A DNA stretch of 5,589 bases from contig JAAZJW010000080.1 in NCBI GenBank assembly GCA_012800145.1, forward strand, positions 1-5,589, written 5' to 3'. Position numbers and translations under genes: made by a program. Shown piece by piece: positions 5,310 through 5,589 of this stretch (position 1 is the first letter of the stretch; each line of letters starts with the position of its first letter). Source of the DNA: Clostridiales bacterium (lineage in GTDB: Bacteria; Bacillota; Clostridia; Peptostreptococcales; Natronincolaceae). The notes below the pieces were generated by a model, which saw nothing but the letters and a program-made list of their open reading frames with translations, was not told the origin of the DNA and did not search any database.

Positions 5310-5589
5310 TTGAATAAAAGGAAAAGGCCGGGCAAATTCAAAGGCATCTCAGTTATATGCATTATTTTTGTTATTTTTCTGGGCTTGATGGGCGTCTGTT
5401 ATGGTGTATGGACTGAAAAATTAAATATCAGTACGAGTTTGACCACAGGAAATACGGAAACTTCGGTAACAATAGACGATAGAGACTTGGCAATTGATAT
5501 ATCTGAGGACGGGCGGCTTGTTTATATCGACGGAGAAATATACAGGGATTCCTCAAGGGATATAGACATCACAGTAAAAAGCACAGGAA
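5310..5589 (+). CDS. Secreted/membrane-anchored protein with SipW-dependent-type signal region (3' partial)
   Basis: The reading frame is open from a TTG at 5310 to the right edge (93 residues visible). The N-terminus is basic (MNKRKRPGKFKG), followed by a hydrophobic segment at about 12-32 and then VWTEKLNISTSLTTGNTE (33-50). A W-T-(E/D)-x-L, beta-rich stretch, then T-G-N/x pattern right after the membrane segment is typical of SipW-dependent-type proteins, the group that includes TasA- and camelysin-like surface or matrix proteins. The remainder is acidic and polar, with SEDGRLVYIDGEIYRDSSRD, consistent with an extracytoplasmic beta-sandwich. GGGAGTGAT (5297-5305) is a strong Shine-Dalgarno match for the TTG. 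An in-frame GTG at 5301 would sit inside that site and is less likely. The gene follows the response regulator by 28 bases with no terminator between, so it belongs to the operon. The family call is tentative because only the N-terminus is visible. Confidence 0.7.
   Translation, partial: MNKRKRPGKFKGISVICIIFVIFLGLMGVCYGVWTEKLNISTSLTTGNTETSVTIDDRDLAIDISEDGRLVYIDGEIYRDSSRDIDITVKSTG

Noticed and set aside
5388..5402. Lipobox (LMGVC) in the last gene
   Set aside because: Val at the -1 position before Cys30 does not fit the lipoprotein signal rule, so a SipW-type or uncleaved anchor is preferred.

Overview
The window reads as a chromosomal segment of a low-GC Gram-positive anaerobe, most likely a member of the Clostridia. 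The grounds are AT-rich intergenic DNA, strong AGGAGG-type ribosome binding sites, TTG start codons, a class II cyclic-di-GMP riboswitch, a NarL/LiaS-type two-component pair and a SipW-type secreted protein. The assignment to Clostridia is an inference; no rRNA or taxonomic marker is present.

Layout. Positions 1-88 carry a degenerate 8-bp tandem repeat (CTGACCAA) that runs off the left edge and abuts the stop codon of the first gene. Positions 89-2161 (minus strand) encode a 690-residue EF-G-like translation-factor GTPase of the paralogous class, with a non-canonical P-loop and Tyr in place of the catalytic His; it starts at TTG. About 0.8 kb of non-coding DNA follows (2162-2969). It contains a good minus-strand promoter for the EF-G-like gene, four related short palindromes around GAATTCATTC (2289-2420), a GGGACA/TGTCCC hairpin, and a leader region for the rightward operon. 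That leader has a putative promoter, a c-di-GMP-II riboswitch aptamer (about 2780-2857) and an overlapping intrinsic terminator (2849-2886).

The rightward operon starts at 2970 with a membrane sensor histidine kinase (HisKA_3 type, about six N-terminal membrane segments). It continues through a 4-bp ATGA overlap into a NarL/LuxR-type response regulator (4664-5281). After a 28-base gap comes the start of a secreted or membrane-anchored protein with a SipW-dependent-type N-terminus (from 5310, cut by the right edge).

How the parts work together (inference). The 3' strand of aptamer helix P1 is nearly the same sequence as the 5' strand of the terminator, so P1 and the terminator exclude each other. 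Binding of c-di-GMP should stabilise P1 and let transcription proceed: an ON switch. High c-di-GMP, the usual sessile signal, would then raise the amount of a kinase/regulator pair, which in turn waits for a second, envelope-borne signal. The adjacent SipW-type surface protein is a plausible output. The most interesting element is this two-layer gate. The individual families are known; the specific combination is what deserves checking.
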